Positions 1-7,847 of a stretch of DNA of 64,000 nucleotides are shown in pieces (within the stretch, counting starts at the first letter, position 1; each line of letters starts with the position of its first letter). The notes under the pieces were generated by a model that was not told the DNA's origin, searched no databases, and saw nothing but the letters and a program-made list of their open reading frames with translations. Origin of the DNA: a bacterium (GTDB lineage: Bacteria > Vulcanimicrobiota > Xenobia > Xenobiales > JADMJV01); the NCBI GenBank assembly GCA_018780265.1, contig JADMJV010000032.1:20453-84452 (forward strand). Direction: 5' to 3'. The position numbers and the translations under genes are program-made.

Positions 1-489
1 GAACTCAAGAAACGGCAGATCCCCTATCTGCGCCGCAAACTTGGCGTCGTGTTTCAAGACTTTCGCATTTTGCCTCAAAAGACAGCCTACGAAAACGTGG
101 CTTTTGCCCTGGAAGTGACCGGCACTCCCCCCAGTGCGATTCGTCCGCGCGTGCGCCGAGCCCTGGAAATGGTCGGACTTAGCGAAAAATCCCATCGCCT
201 TCCAGGCGAAATGTCCGGCGGCGAACAGCAGCGCGTGGCCATCGCCAGGGCTCTGGTCAACAACCCCATCCTGCTGATCGGCGACGAACCCACCGGAAAT
301 CTAGATCCCGACACCTCGTGGGATATTATGCAAACGCTTTCTCAAATCAACGCCTCCGGCACCACCGTGCTGGTCGCCACCCATAACCAGCAAATCGTGG
401 ACGTGATGCGCAAGAGGGTGCTGGTAATGCAGAGAGGCGAACTCCTGCGCGACGACGAGCGCGGCATGTACTACGAGGTAAAAAACTAA
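1..489 (+). CDS. ftsE: Cell-division ATP-binding protein FtsE (5' truncated by window edge)
   Basis: ABC-type ATPase that pairs with FtsX at the divisome and drives activation of septal murein hydrolases. The frame is open from base 1, so the N-terminus and Walker A lie outside the window. Visible are the Q-loop region ([11 protein letters not shown]), the ABC signature [15 protein letters not shown] at about partial residues 71-85, Walker [14 protein letters not shown], and the H-loop (ATH). The length and the GNLD D-loop match FtsE/LolD-type ATPases. The directly abutting ftsX start (stop at 487-489, GTG at 490) settles the identity. First gene of a visible ftsE-ftsX-hydrolase operon. Confidence 0.95.
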   Translation, partial: ELKKRQIPYLRRKLGVVFQDFRILPQKTAYENVAFALEVTGTPPSAIRPRVRRALEMVGLSEKSHRLPGEMSGGEQQRVAIARALVNNPILLIGDEPTGNLDPDTSWDIMQTLSQINASGTTVLVATHNQQIVDVMRKRVLVMQRGELLRDDERGMYYEVKN

Positions 490-1365
490 GTGGGGACGGC
501 CCTTTACTTCCTGCGCGAAGTGCTGATCAATTTGCGGCGTAGTCCGCTGGTTACACTCTCGGCCGTTTCCACCGTAATGGTGCTGCAACTCATTCTGGGC
601 AGCTTCGCCCTGCTCTGGCTCAACCTGGACTACTGGACTCTGACTTTTACTCAACAAGTTCAGGTGGTCGTCTTTTTAGACGAAGACGTGAGCCCTGAAG
701 CCCTGGAAAAACTGCAGAAGAAAATCCAGACCGTCGGCCATGTCACCCAGGTTCGTTTTGTAGACCGTGATGAAGCCTTTCGCCAGTTGCAAAAGGAGAT
801 GAAAGGCAAGATTCAACTGGAGGATGTGGGCGAAAATCCGCTACCTGACCGTTTTGACGTGCGCGTGGACGAGGCTCGCTTCTTGGCGGCGGTGGCCGAC
901 AAGATCTTCAAGCTGCCCGGCGTCTACAAAGTAAAATATGGCGGCGACATCGCCAAGCGCCTGATCAATCTGTCCAAAACCGTGTCGTGGGTTGGCGGCG
1001 CCTTGAGCGGCCTGCTGGTCCTGGCTACCGTCACGGTGGTAGGCAACACCATTCGCCTGACCGTATTTGCCCGCCGACGCGAGATTGAAATCATGCAGAT
1101 GGTGGGTGCGGCGCGCTGGTTTATTCAGGTGCCCTTTGTGGTGGAAGGGATTGCGCAAGGGCTTTGCGGTTCAGCCCTGGCCATCGCGTTGCTCAATCCC
1201 GCCTACACCAACCTGGCCCTCTGGATCCAGGACACGCTACCGTTCTTGCCAACCCTACCCGCCGAGCAGTTGGGCCAATGGCTCTATCCCCTGCTGCTCA
1301 GCATGGGAGCTCTGGTTGGCGCTCTGGGCAGCCTTGTTTCCGTCAACCGGTATCTTAAAATATGA
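490..1365 (+). CDS. ftsX: Cell-division permease-like protein FtsX
   Basis: Membrane partner of FtsE; it passes ATPase-driven conformational change across the inner membrane to a periplasmic hydrolase activator. The 291 residues show the family layout: TM1 about 21-45, a periplasmic domain about 46-165, then TM2 about 168-192, TM3 about 215-240 and TM4 about 262-285. The conserved FARRREIEIMQMVGA segment follows TM2. The GTG start abuts the ftsE stop with no gap, and the 3' end overlaps the next gene as ATGA, so translation is probably coupled. No transport function is expected for this family. Confidence 0.93.
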   Translation: MGTALYFLREVLINLRRSPLVTLSAVSTVMVLQLILGSFALLWLNLDYWTLTFTQQVQVVVFLDEDVSPEALEKLQKKIQTVGHVTQVRFVDRDEAFRQLQKEMKGKIQLEDVGENPLPDRFDVRVDEARFLAAVADKIFKLPGVYKVKYGGDIAKRLINLSKTVSWVGGALSGLLVLATVTVVGNTIRLTVFARRREIEIMQMVGAARWFIQVPFVVEGIAQGLCGSALAIALLNPAYTNLALWIQDTLPFLPTLPAEQLGQWLYPLLLSMGALVGALGSLVSVNRYLKI

Positions 1366-2492
1366 GAAGGTGGACCCTTTTCGTCGCCGGACTTCTGTGC
1401 GCCACCCTTCATGCTCCAGCCCAACCCCCCAACGAGCATGGCTTGCGCACAGAACTGATCAAAGTTCGCAAGAAACTGAAAATTTCACAGAAAAAACTCG
1501 AAGAAGCCAACCGTCAAGAACAAGAACTGGCCGACGAACTTGGCATCACCGAAGGCTTGCTGGACGAGTTTTCAGAGCGCCTGCGCGAAATTCGAACCGA
1601 GTTGTCGTTAGCCAAAAGTCGCCACGAAGTGGTGCGTCGCCAGGTCACCGAGAGCCGCGACAGACTAAAGCGCAAACGCCGAGCTCTGGGGCTGCGGCTG
1701 CGTGAAATCGAACTGGAGGGCAGCGCCAGTTACTTGCAGGTGCTCTTGCACGCCAGGAGCTTTACTCAATTTCTGGTCAATGGCGAATACTTACAACGGG
1801 TGGTCGACAGCCAGAAGAAGTTGATCGCTGCCGTGAAAAACGAGCGCGAAATACTCGAACAACGACGCGAGGCCGCCCAACGCACCGTCAACGAGATTCG
1901 CTCCCTGGAAGACGACTTCCGCCAAAAAGTCAGCGACCTGGGAAAAATCCAGGACAAGCAGGCCGAACTGCTGGCGCGACTCCAGTTTCATCGCAAGAGT
2001 CTAGAAAAATACGTCACTGGCCTGGAGCACATTTCTCAAGAGATGGAGAACAAGCTTCAGACCATCATCCGTACCCGCGGAACGGCTCTTGGGCCTATCA
2101 TTCCTGGCACCGGCCGCTTCATCTATCCGGTCAGCGGCCCCATTACCTCACCGTTTGGATATCGGGTTCACCCCGTGACGGGCACCACCCGATTTCACTC
2201 GGGCCTGGACTTTGGTGTCGAATACGGCACCCCTATCCGCTGCGCCGACAACGGCGTGGTCATCCACGCCGAATGGTATGGAGGCTACGGCAATTGCGTC
2301 ATCGTTCAGCACAGCAACGACTTGAGCACGCTATACGCCCACCAATCAGAACTGCTGGTCAAACAGGGCGACACGATTATGCAGGGTCAACCGGTGGGCC
2401 GTGTGGGCAGCACGGGAATGTCTACCGGACCTCATCTTCATTTTGAAGTGCGTCAGAGCGGCACTCCCGTGGACCCTCTGGGATATTTATGA
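1362..2492 (+). CDS. EnvC-like M23 (LytM) murein hydrolase or hydrolase activator
   Basis: Predicted periplasmic protein of 376 residues: signal peptide 1-21 (cleavage near PAQ), a long charged coiled coil about 30-230, and a C-terminal M23/LytM domain about 255-376. In E. coli, EnvC has this layout and is gated by FtsEX. Here the zinc ligands look complete (H279 and D283 in FHSGLDFG, H358 and H360 in HLHFEV) with H327 in the YAH motif, so unlike EnvC it may cleave peptidoglycan itself. ATGA overlap with ftsX supports the start and a shared complex. The 3' end overlaps the convergent methyltransferase gene by 6 bases. Confidence 0.88.
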   Translation: MRRWTLFVAGLLCATLHAPAQPPNEHGLRTELIKVRKKLKISQKKLEEANRQEQELADELGITEGLLDEFSERLREIRTELSLAKSRHEVVRRQVTESRDRLKRKRRALGLRLREIELEGSASYLQVLLHARSFTQFLVNGEYLQRVVDSQKKLIAAVKNEREILEQRREAAQRTVNEIRSLEDDFRQKVSDLGKIQDKQAELLARLQFHRKSLEKYVTGLEHISQEMENKLQTIIRTRGTALGPIIPGTGRFIYPVSGPITSPFGYRVHPVTGTTRFHSGLDFGVEYGTPIRCADNGVVIHAEWYGGYGNCVIVQHSNDLSTLYAHQSELLVKQGDTIMQGQPVGRVGSTGMSTGPHLHFEVRQSGTPVDPLGYL

Positions 2493-3476
2493 AGGCTTAC
2501 TCATGACCAGGGAGGGACTGCCTCCAACCGGAGCATCGTCGCGATGCACCTTGCTCAAGCCCCATCCGAGCAGCCATCCTTCGATGTCGTCCAGGGCAAT
2601 GCTTCGCAGTGCATCGCTACTGTGAAACATCTGGTAAAAGAAGCGTTCTCCCAGGCGCAGTCGCATGGTTTGAAGATTCTCCAGACCCTGATCGGGAAGC
2701 TCTGACTCGGAAGCGATCACCAGCATCCCACCGCGGCGCAAGCTCTCTACCGCTTTGGACAAGGCCAATTTGGGGTCGCTGCACAAAGCCAGGGCGCGAT
2801 GAAAGACCGCCAGATCAAAGCGCCCCCGATAGCAGGTTTCCTCGGGCAGGCCCACGACCACTACGGCTCGAGTGACCCTCTCGGCTTCTCGTGCACAGTC
2901 AAAATCCCACTCCAGTCCGGTCAAGTCCAGGTGTGGATACTGCACCCTCAAGATCTCAAGGCCCAACCCGAAGCCGCACCCGAACTCGATCAATCGCTTA
3001 CTTTGCAGCAATTTCTGCCGCAACTCAGGCACCGTGGGAGCCCACTCCAACCACAGCCAGCGATACGACGCTTTGAGCCCCTCGGCCAGATGCAGGCGCA
3101 AATTGAGACTGGACTCGGGCAGCGCACGCCCTCGAAAGACTGCCTCCAGAGTTTCATAGACCCGATTCGAAAGTTGTACATAGGTGCTGCCCCAGGCCCC
3201 CGCCCCTACAAACAATGACTCCCAACCGTCAGCCACCCGCCACGCATTACCCGGGCAGATCTCCAGGTAGTCGTAAGTAAGCGCCGCCCGACACCAGACC
3301 TCGACGTAGCCCACCTCGTAGCCCAAAGCCAGAGCTAAATCTTCGGAAGTTCGCTGCGGTCCCTGAAGGAGCGCCTGGAAAAGGCCCAGTTCGCGACCTA
3401 CATGAAGCAGCCATGTTCCCCAAAAACCCTCGTAATAGCTGCGCAATTGCTGCCAGCGCTGTTCGACGGTTTTCAA
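2487..3476 (-). CDS. SAM-dependent methyltransferase with N-terminal winged-helix-like domain
   Basis: Class I methyltransferase of unknown substrate. The N-terminal ~110 residues (beginning near EQRWQQLRSYYEGFW) resemble the helical winged-helix domain that precedes small-molecule O-methyltransferases. It is followed by a SAM-binding motif LIEFGCGFGLGLEIL and a Rossmann core. The open frame extends upstream into the next gene, but only as its antisense-like shadow. TTG at 3476, right after the stop of the HD-GYP gene (3478-3480), is the sensible start (329 residues). No strong Shine-Dalgarno is visible, so the start is uncertain. Likely co-transcribed with the upstream HD-GYP gene. No pathway neighbours reveal a substrate. 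Confidence 0.75.
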   Translation of the reverse strand: MKTVEQRWQQLRSYYEGFWGTWLLHVGRELGLFQALLQGPQRTSEDLALALGYEVGYVEVWCRAALTYDYLEICPGNAWRVADGWESLFVGAGAWGSTYVQLSNRVYETLEAVFRGRALPESSLNLRLHLAEGLKASYRWLWLEWAPTVPELRQKLLQSKRLIEFGCGFGLGLEILRVQYPHLDLTGLEWDFDCAREAERVTRAVVVVGLPEETCYRGRFDLAVFHRALALCSDPKLALSKAVESLRRGGMLVIASESELPDQGLENLQTMRLRLGERFFYQMFHSSDALRSIALDDIEGWLLGWGLSKVHRDDAPVGGSPSLVMSKPS

Positions 3477-3477
3477 A

Positions 3478-4599
3478 TCAAAAACCCAGCGACACTTTAA
3501 CCGGGGCGCTCTCCTCCCCTCGCTCGATGGCCCGCAAAAAGGCTTCCACGACCGTGGGGTCCAACTGCGAACCCGCGTTCTTGCGCAACTCAGCCACAGC
3601 CACTTCTCGAGGCAAAGCTTTTCGATAAGGGCGATCACTGGTCATTGCGTCCCAGGTGTCAGCTACCGAAATAATCCGTGCAAAAAGATGAATACTCTCT
3701 CCCTGCAGGCCATCCGGGTAGCCCCCCCCATCCCAGCGCTCCTGGTGCTGGCGAATCGACTTCTTGATGCGCAGCGGCACATCGATGGGCTGCACCAGAT
3801 GCTCACCCATCTCGGCATGGCGCTCCATTTTCACTCGCTCATCGGTGTCCAACTTGCCCGGCTTCTGCAGCACCGCATCGGGCACCCCGATTTTGCCGAC
3901 ATCATGAAGAAAGCTGCACACCTCCAGATCGCGAATATCCTCCGGCGGCATCGCCAGTTCGCGGGCGATAGCCAGGCAATAACTGCAGACTCTCTCAACA
4001 TGGCCACGGGTATATTCGTCTTTGGCCTCGATGGCATTGGCCAGTACCAGAATGATCTCTTTCTTCATGTTGTAGAGACGGGCATTCTCGATAGCGCCGG
4101 CGGCCTGAATCGCAATGGCGCTGAGCAGTTCCAGGTTTTCCTCACGAAAAATGCCGGCCCTCAGACGGTTGTCCACATAAATCAAGCCACGCACCTGATC
4201 CTGAAAAAGGATCGGGACCGCCATGATCGAGCGAATATTGTTCATGGTCACGGTCTTAATGGCCGAAAATCGCGTGTCGCCCATGGCGTTGGAAGACAGA
4301 ATCGGCTCGCGCGTGTCGATGACCTGACGAACCAGACTTCGAGAGAAACTGAAGTCTTCGTTCTCAATGGCCGTTTTGTCGATTCCGCGCACCCCTACAA
4401 TGCGGGGCTCCCCCAACTCGTTGAGCAAAAACAGGCAACCGCGCTCGGCTTTGAGCACCTCGATCACCTTGTCCATGACCATCTTAACGACCTCAGGGAA
4501 CTCCAATGAAGAATTGAAGTAACGCCCGATCTCGAGCAACAAACGTAAGACCTGCGAATCCGCGGCGCCAGGAATGGCGGCGTTCGAATCAGTAGACAT
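3478..4599 (-). CDS. GAF domain HD-GYP phosphodiesterase (probable c-di-GMP hydrolase)
   Basis: Cytoplasmic signalling protein of 373 residues. A GAF sensor domain spans about residues 18-160. An HD-GYP domain spans about 185-345, with the metal motif HDVGKIGVPD and the signature HQERWDGGGYPDGLQGE intact, so c-di-GMP hydrolysis is expected from family knowledge. ATG at 4599 is chosen; a TTG lies one codon upstream. It shares a strand with the minor-pilin cassette upstream (66-nt gap) and overlaps nothing but the methyltransferase downstream. A link to pilus behaviour is plausible, since c-di-GMP commonly controls pili, but it is inferred. Confidence 0.88.
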   Translation of the reverse strand: MSTDSNAAIPGAADSQVLRLLLEIGRYFNSSLEFPEVVKMVMDKVIEVLKAERGCLFLLNELGEPRIVGVRGIDKTAIENEDFSFSRSLVRQVIDTREPILSSNAMGDTRFSAIKTVTMNNIRSIMAVPILFQDQVRGLIYVDNRLRAGIFREENLELLSAIAIQAAGAIENARLYNMKKEIILVLANAIEAKDEYTRGHVERVCSYCLAIARELAMPPEDIRDLEVCSFLHDVGKIGVPDAVLQKPGKLDTDERVKMERHAEMGEHLVQPIDVPLRIKKSIRQHQERWDGGGYPDGLQGESIHLFARIISVADTWDAMTSDRPYRKALPREVAVAELRKNAGSQLDPTVVEAFLRAIERGEESAPVKVSLGF

Positions 4600-4668
4600 C
4601 AATTAACCCCGGCAATATAGGACTGAGAGGGCGGTTTCGACAGCCCCTGACGAGGCCCTTTCCAAGAC

Positions 4669-6105
4669 TCAGAGGTTTTGACGACTCAAAATCATAGGCT
4701 CGGTTCCACTGGGCCTCAAGGCGCTGCCAGGCAACTTCGGCTTGCCGGTATCGCCCGGGTTTGGCGGGGCACCGGGGTCCACGTATCCTGTGTCCCCCGG
4801 GTTCCCATCGGGCGGAATGGGCGTCCCGCCACCTACCGGGCCTCCGGGCCCGCCGTCCACAACGCTTGGCCCCCTGGGCCGGCGCGCCGTAGTCCCGGAG
4901 ATATCGTAGATAAACTGGGGCACCGGGCCGCTGCCGGTCGGAAAGTTGACCCGCAAAACCTCACTGCTAAAGGCCCCCTGGACGCGCCGGTTATCGTCTG
5001 AAATCAGGCCCAGAGCACGACCTGGGGCAACCACGGCGGCTTCACCACCCTCGATCATCTTTAGAAGCACGGGCGGCAGGGGATTGGCCTCCTCACGAAA
5101 AGTCAGACGAAAATCACCAGCGATATGCTGACGGTTTTGAATCTCCAGCGGCCGCTGATCCTGCTGGATACTGTTCACGAACACCTTGGCACTATTGAGA
5201 GCCTTGACCAGCAACCTGGGAGAACTATCTCCCCCAAGCACTTCCAGCTTTTCGATATGATAGACACCGTTTAGCTGAGCCACCGCTGACGGCATAAGCT
5301 TCAGCATTCCGTAACGCCCCGGCGGTAAATCAGTCGTGTCACTGACGGTTACCGTCGAGAAGTATGCCAGCCCCCCAGGAGGACTGTATTCGGGCACATT
5401 GAGCGGACCCCCGTCCTGAGTGATCGGGACCAATTTTTCAGGGGCAATATCGTAACTTACGATGGCATTGTTGGCGGCCTGAGGAATGCGTACCATGCCT
5501 TTGAAATCTTGGACCTTACGGAGCGTGACCGGCGTGACCAGAAAAGGCATGGGCGGCCCACTGGTCGGCAACTCGGTGGCCTCGGTGGAGCAGACAACTT
5601 CGTCCTCCACCTCCTGATTGGTCACCCGATCGATCACCTTAAAAGTGACCGGGTCATCATTCTCGGCTTCTACAGCCATATAGCGAATCTGGGCACCGGC
5701 CGAACCGACCGGCCGACCAAAGCGCACCATCGCCCCCACGCGGGCACTGGCCAGGGTGCGAAAACCCTGCGCTGCTTTGCCTTCAGCCACCCAATACTCG
5801 CAGCCCGTCGGTACCGTCACCGGAGAACCAACCTGCCCGGGCCCAAAAACGGTAACTCGCACACTGTCATCTGGATGAGCACCGGAAACCGATTGTAGAT
5901 TAAGGAGAGAGCCCGAAGGGACATCCTGAACCACACAACGCTCCAGGCCATAGTCGGCCATCTGGCGGGCCCGTTCTTGGTAGTACTGGTGACTGGACAC
6001 GCCCAAGTCTCCCGCACTCATCTGAGCGGCACTCAGGCCCAAAAACAGAGTCACCCCAGCTACGCAAAGGCTGAGAGGTATCGCATATCCTCGTCGTTTG
6101 TTCAC
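4669..6105 (-). CDS. PilX-like minor pilin-associated protein (cassette 1)
   Basis: Surface or pilus-tip candidate of 478 residues. The N-terminus is a short basic segment followed by a single hydrophobic helix (GYAIPLSLCVAGVTLFLGLS), as in PilX_N-type proteins. A long extracellular beta-rich body follows, then a Pro/Gly-rich C-terminus (about the last 80 residues). GTG at 6105 is preferred over the upstream TTG because GAGGGA lies 6 nt before it. It follows the PilW-like and PilV-like genes on the same strand, completing a V-W-X minor-pilin cassette like those at 35.1-38.2 and 51.7-53.8 kb. Assignment rests on layout and context. Confidence 0.65.
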   Translation of the reverse strand: MNKRRGYAIPLSLCVAGVTLFLGLSAAQMSAGDLGVSSHQYYQERARQMADYGLERCVVQDVPSGSLLNLQSVSGAHPDDSVRVTVFGPGQVGSPVTVPTGCEYWVAEGKAAQGFRTLASARVGAMVRFGRPVGSAGAQIRYMAVEAENDDPVTFKVIDRVTNQEVEDEVVCSTEATELPTSGPPMPFLVTPVTLRKVQDFKGMVRIPQAANNAIVSYDIAPEKLVPITQDGGPLNVPEYSPPGGLAYFSTVTVSDTTDLPPGRYGMLKLMPSAVAQLNGVYHIEKLEVLGGDSSPRLLVKALNSAKVFVNSIQQDQRPLEIQNRQHIAGDFRLTFREEANPLPPVLLKMIEGGEAAVVAPGRALGLISDDNRRVQGAFSSEVLRVNFPTGSGPVPQFIYDISGTTARRPRGPSVVDGGPGGPVGGGTPIPPDGNPGDTGYVDPGAPPNPGDTGKPKLPGSALRPSGTEPMILSRQNL

Positions 6106-6143
6106 AACCACTCCCTCAGGCAAGGCTAGGGGTAGTATATCAC

Positions 6144-6743
6144 TTAATGAGTCAAAAAGCTGCTAGAAAGATGATATCGCGTGGCGGGATTGCCGGCATT
6201 TTGAGATTCCCCCAGAATATCCACCGTGATCACCTTGGCATCACAGACCACCTCAAAGCGGCTGATAGAGGACGCCAGACGGCGAAAACGGGGCAGCGCA
6301 GTGAAAGCGCTCAGCAAAGTGGGGCAACTCGTCAGGTCGACCGCAAGGATGGTTTGGGCCACCCCGGGCAAGACAATCTCGGACCGGCGGACATCCCCGT
6401 CCGATTGACACCAGATCCCCACCCACTTGTGCCAGAGCACTTCGCCCTGCGGCGAAAACTCAGCAGGCTTCACACTGCCCTCAGGAGGCTGATTGCTGAG
6501 AAACCAGGTTGCATTGACCGCTACCGACGGACGCAGAGTCTCGCTCCGCCCCCGCAATAGATCCCGAGAAATCTCGCGCATGCACTGAACCGCCTCCCGC
6601 TGGGCCCTAGATACTTGCTGATAGAGTCGCGTATAGCGATGGGCCACCACAAACACCGCCGCGATCACTCCCGTAATCAAGGCAAAAACCGCCAACCCCA
6701 CCAGGATCTCGATCAACGTGAAAGCCTGAAGACGAAATTTCAT
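6144..6743 (-). CDS. Type IV prepilin-like protein, PilW/PulJ type (cassette 1)
   Basis: Minor pseudopilin candidate, 199 residues. A classic prepilin N-terminus is visible: short basic leader ending at Ala (MKFRLQA), then FTLIEILVGLAVFALITGV with Glu at mature position 5 and a hydrophobic helix. This is the substrate pattern for a PilD-type prepilin peptidase (not present in this window). Its ATG overlaps the upstream PilV-like stop by 4 bases (ATGA), so the two are translationally coupled. The remainder of the protein is family-typically divergent. Confidence 0.8.
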   Translation of the reverse strand: MKFRLQAFTLIEILVGLAVFALITGVIAAVFVVAHRYTRLYQQVSRAQREAVQCMREISRDLLRGRSETLRPSVAVNATWFLSNQPPEGSVKPAEFSPQGEVLWHKWVGIWCQSDGDVRRSEIVLPGVAQTILAVDLTSCPTLLSAFTALPRFRRLASSISRFEVVCDAKVITVDILGESQNAGNPATRYHLSSSFLTH

Positions 6744-7132
6744 TGGCCGGGCATCGCGCCCACTAAAAAGACCTCTTTGATTTTACCGGTATGCTCCCAC
6801 TGCACCGTGACCTTCCACAGACGAGGGTCGGAATTGGCGGCAGAGTCAGCGTCGAGGCGATAGACAAAGCGACATACGGCCGGACGTCCCTGCACAAGAA
6901 ACTCCGAATCCACGGTTTGATTACCGATGGCAATGGCCGGTGACGCCAACTTTTGACGTTCCAACACCTGCCGGGCCAGGTTGACCGCAGCACTCATGCG
7001 GGCCGCCTGAAGACTCCCTTGATAAGAAGTGGGAAAGATGGAGCCCACCACCAATACCACGAACAGAATAATCAGTAAGCCCACCACTATTTCCAGCAGT
7101 AAAGCAGCTCCTCGTGGCCCCGTGCGCTTCAT
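6740..7132 (-). CDS. Type IV prepilin-like protein, PilV type (cassette 1)
   Basis: Small minor-pilin candidate, 130 residues. The N-terminus MKRTGPRGAALLLEIVVGLL has the basic leader, a Gly at the likely cleavage site, Glu at about mature position 6 and a hydrophobic helix (about residues 10-32). First gene of the cassette 1 operon, reading away from rpsT; its promoter must lie in 7133-7250. The cleavage motif is less canonical (GAALLLE) than in the neighbour, so processing is inferred. Confidence 0.72.
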   Translation of the reverse strand: MKRTGPRGAALLLEIVVGLLIILFVVLVVGSIFPTSYQGSLQAARMSAAVNLARQVLERQKLASPAIAIGNQTVDSEFLVQGRPAVCRFVYRLDADSAANSDPRLWKVTVQWEHTGKIKEVFLVGAMPGQ

Positions 7133-7225
7133 CCTCTGGCAATTTCGGCCAGAAGTAAGGGGTCCTGCCTGTCCCGAACAAGTTTAACAACGCCGTAACA
7201 AGCGTTAACTTTTTCCGTTCGCCTC

Positions 7226-7254
7226 TTGCCGCCCCCTCGGCCCCATGCTATACT
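7226..7254 (+). promoter_or_regulatory. Sigma70-type promoter for rpsT
   Basis: TTGCCG at 7226-7231 and TATACT at 7249-7254 with a 17-nt spacer form a good housekeeping promoter. Transcription would start near 7261, leaving a leader of about 49 nt before the rpsT GTG. Confidence 0.75.
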
Positions 7255-7309
7255 GCGCGAACCTTTTGACCCAGAAGAGTTTTTTGACAGTTCCTAGGAG
7301 GAAAATCTC

Positions 7310-7561
7310 GTGGCCAACACATCCAGTGCCAAGAAAGCGGTTCGCGTAATTGCCAAGCGCACCGAGCGAAACCGGGCGGTGCGCACGGGCATCAAGACCG
7401 CCATCAAGAAATTGGTGAAAGCCCAAGCCGGCAAAACTCAGGAAGCCCTGCGTAGCGCCGAGAAAGCTCTCGACCAGGCGGCCGCCAAAGGCATCATTCA
7501 CAAGAACAAGGCGGCCCGAAAAAAGTCGCGCCTGGCCAAGCAAGCCAACAAAGCCTCCTAG
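7310..7561 (+). CDS. rpsT: 30S ribosomal protein S20
   Basis: Small, very basic ribosomal protein of 83 residues that binds 16S rRNA early in 30S assembly. The sequence begins [20 protein letters not shown] and is Lys/Arg/Ala-rich throughout, with the helical S20 layout and usual length. An AGGAGG Shine-Dalgarno ends about 8 nt before the GTG at 7310. Monocistronic by appearance: its own promoter upstream and a separate 6S RNA promoter right after its stop codon. Confidence 0.95.
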   Translation: MANTSSAKKAVRVIAKRTERNRAVRTGIKTAIKKLVKAQAGKTQEALRSAEKALDQAAAKGIIHKNKAARKKSRLAKQANKAS

Positions 7562-7567
7562 CCGGAG

Positions 7568-7597
7568 TTGCCGGGTCTTGACCCGCAGTGGTATGGT
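7568..7597 (+). promoter_or_regulatory. Probable promoter of the 6S RNA gene
   Basis: TTGCCG at 7568-7573 and TATGGT at 7592-7597 are separated by 18 nt. Initiation about 7 nt later falls at G7604, the first base of the predicted 6S terminal stem. The agreement between promoter spacing and the RNA fold supports both. Confidence 0.55.
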
Positions 7598-7603
7598 GAT
7601 CGG

Positions 7604-7798
7604 GTGCAGGCTCCCTGCGGTGTAGGTGTTGTTCGGGCTTTCTAATCCTGGGCCAATGTTTATACCTCGGGTGCTTCTAACGGTCCTTGTGTTGAGTGCC
7701 GCGGTGCGGAGTCCTTATGGGGCCGATCGAGTCGTACCCACCTGCTTTTAGCAGGTCCAGGGGTTAAAGCTCGCCACCGCTCAGGTGGGGGCCTGTAC
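7604..7798 (+). ncRNA. ssrS: 6S RNA
   Basis: Regulatory RNA that mimics an open promoter and binds the housekeeping RNA polymerase holoenzyme. The ends pair: bases 7604-7611 (GTGCAGGC) with 7791-7798 (GCCTGTAC), and GCGGTG near 7617-7622 with CACCGC near 7775-7780. Inside, TGGGCCAATGTTTATACC closely matches the E. coli 6S 5' bubble strand (TGAGCCGATATTTCATACC). GGTCCAGGGGTTAAAGC matches the conserved 3' strand (GGGTTCAAGGGTTACAGC). Length about 195 nt is typical, and a strong intrinsic terminator follows at once. In E. coli ssrS precedes ygfA; here it precedes mrp. Confidence 0.82.
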
Positions 7799-7803
7799 GC
7801 AAA

Positions 7804-7834
7804 GGGAGTGCTGCCAAAGCACTCCCTTTTTTTT
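7804..7834 (+). terminator. Intrinsic terminator of 6S RNA
   Basis: Perfect 9-bp GC-rich stem GGGAGTGCT / AGCACTCCC (7804-7812 and 7818-7826) with a 5-nt loop, followed by eight Ts (7827-7834). The mrp Shine-Dalgarno begins at 7835, directly after the T tract. Confidence 0.92.
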
Positions 7835-7847
7835 AGAGGAAATGCCC

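Noticed and set aside
7572..7585. Hairpin CGGGT-CTTG-ACCCG after rpsT as its terminator
   Set aside because: Only 5 bp and no T tract; it overlaps the likely 6S promoter instead.
7785..7847. Upstream GTG start for mrp at 7785
   Set aside because: It would put the N-terminus inside the 6S RNA and its terminator; the Shine-Dalgarno fits GTG 7848.
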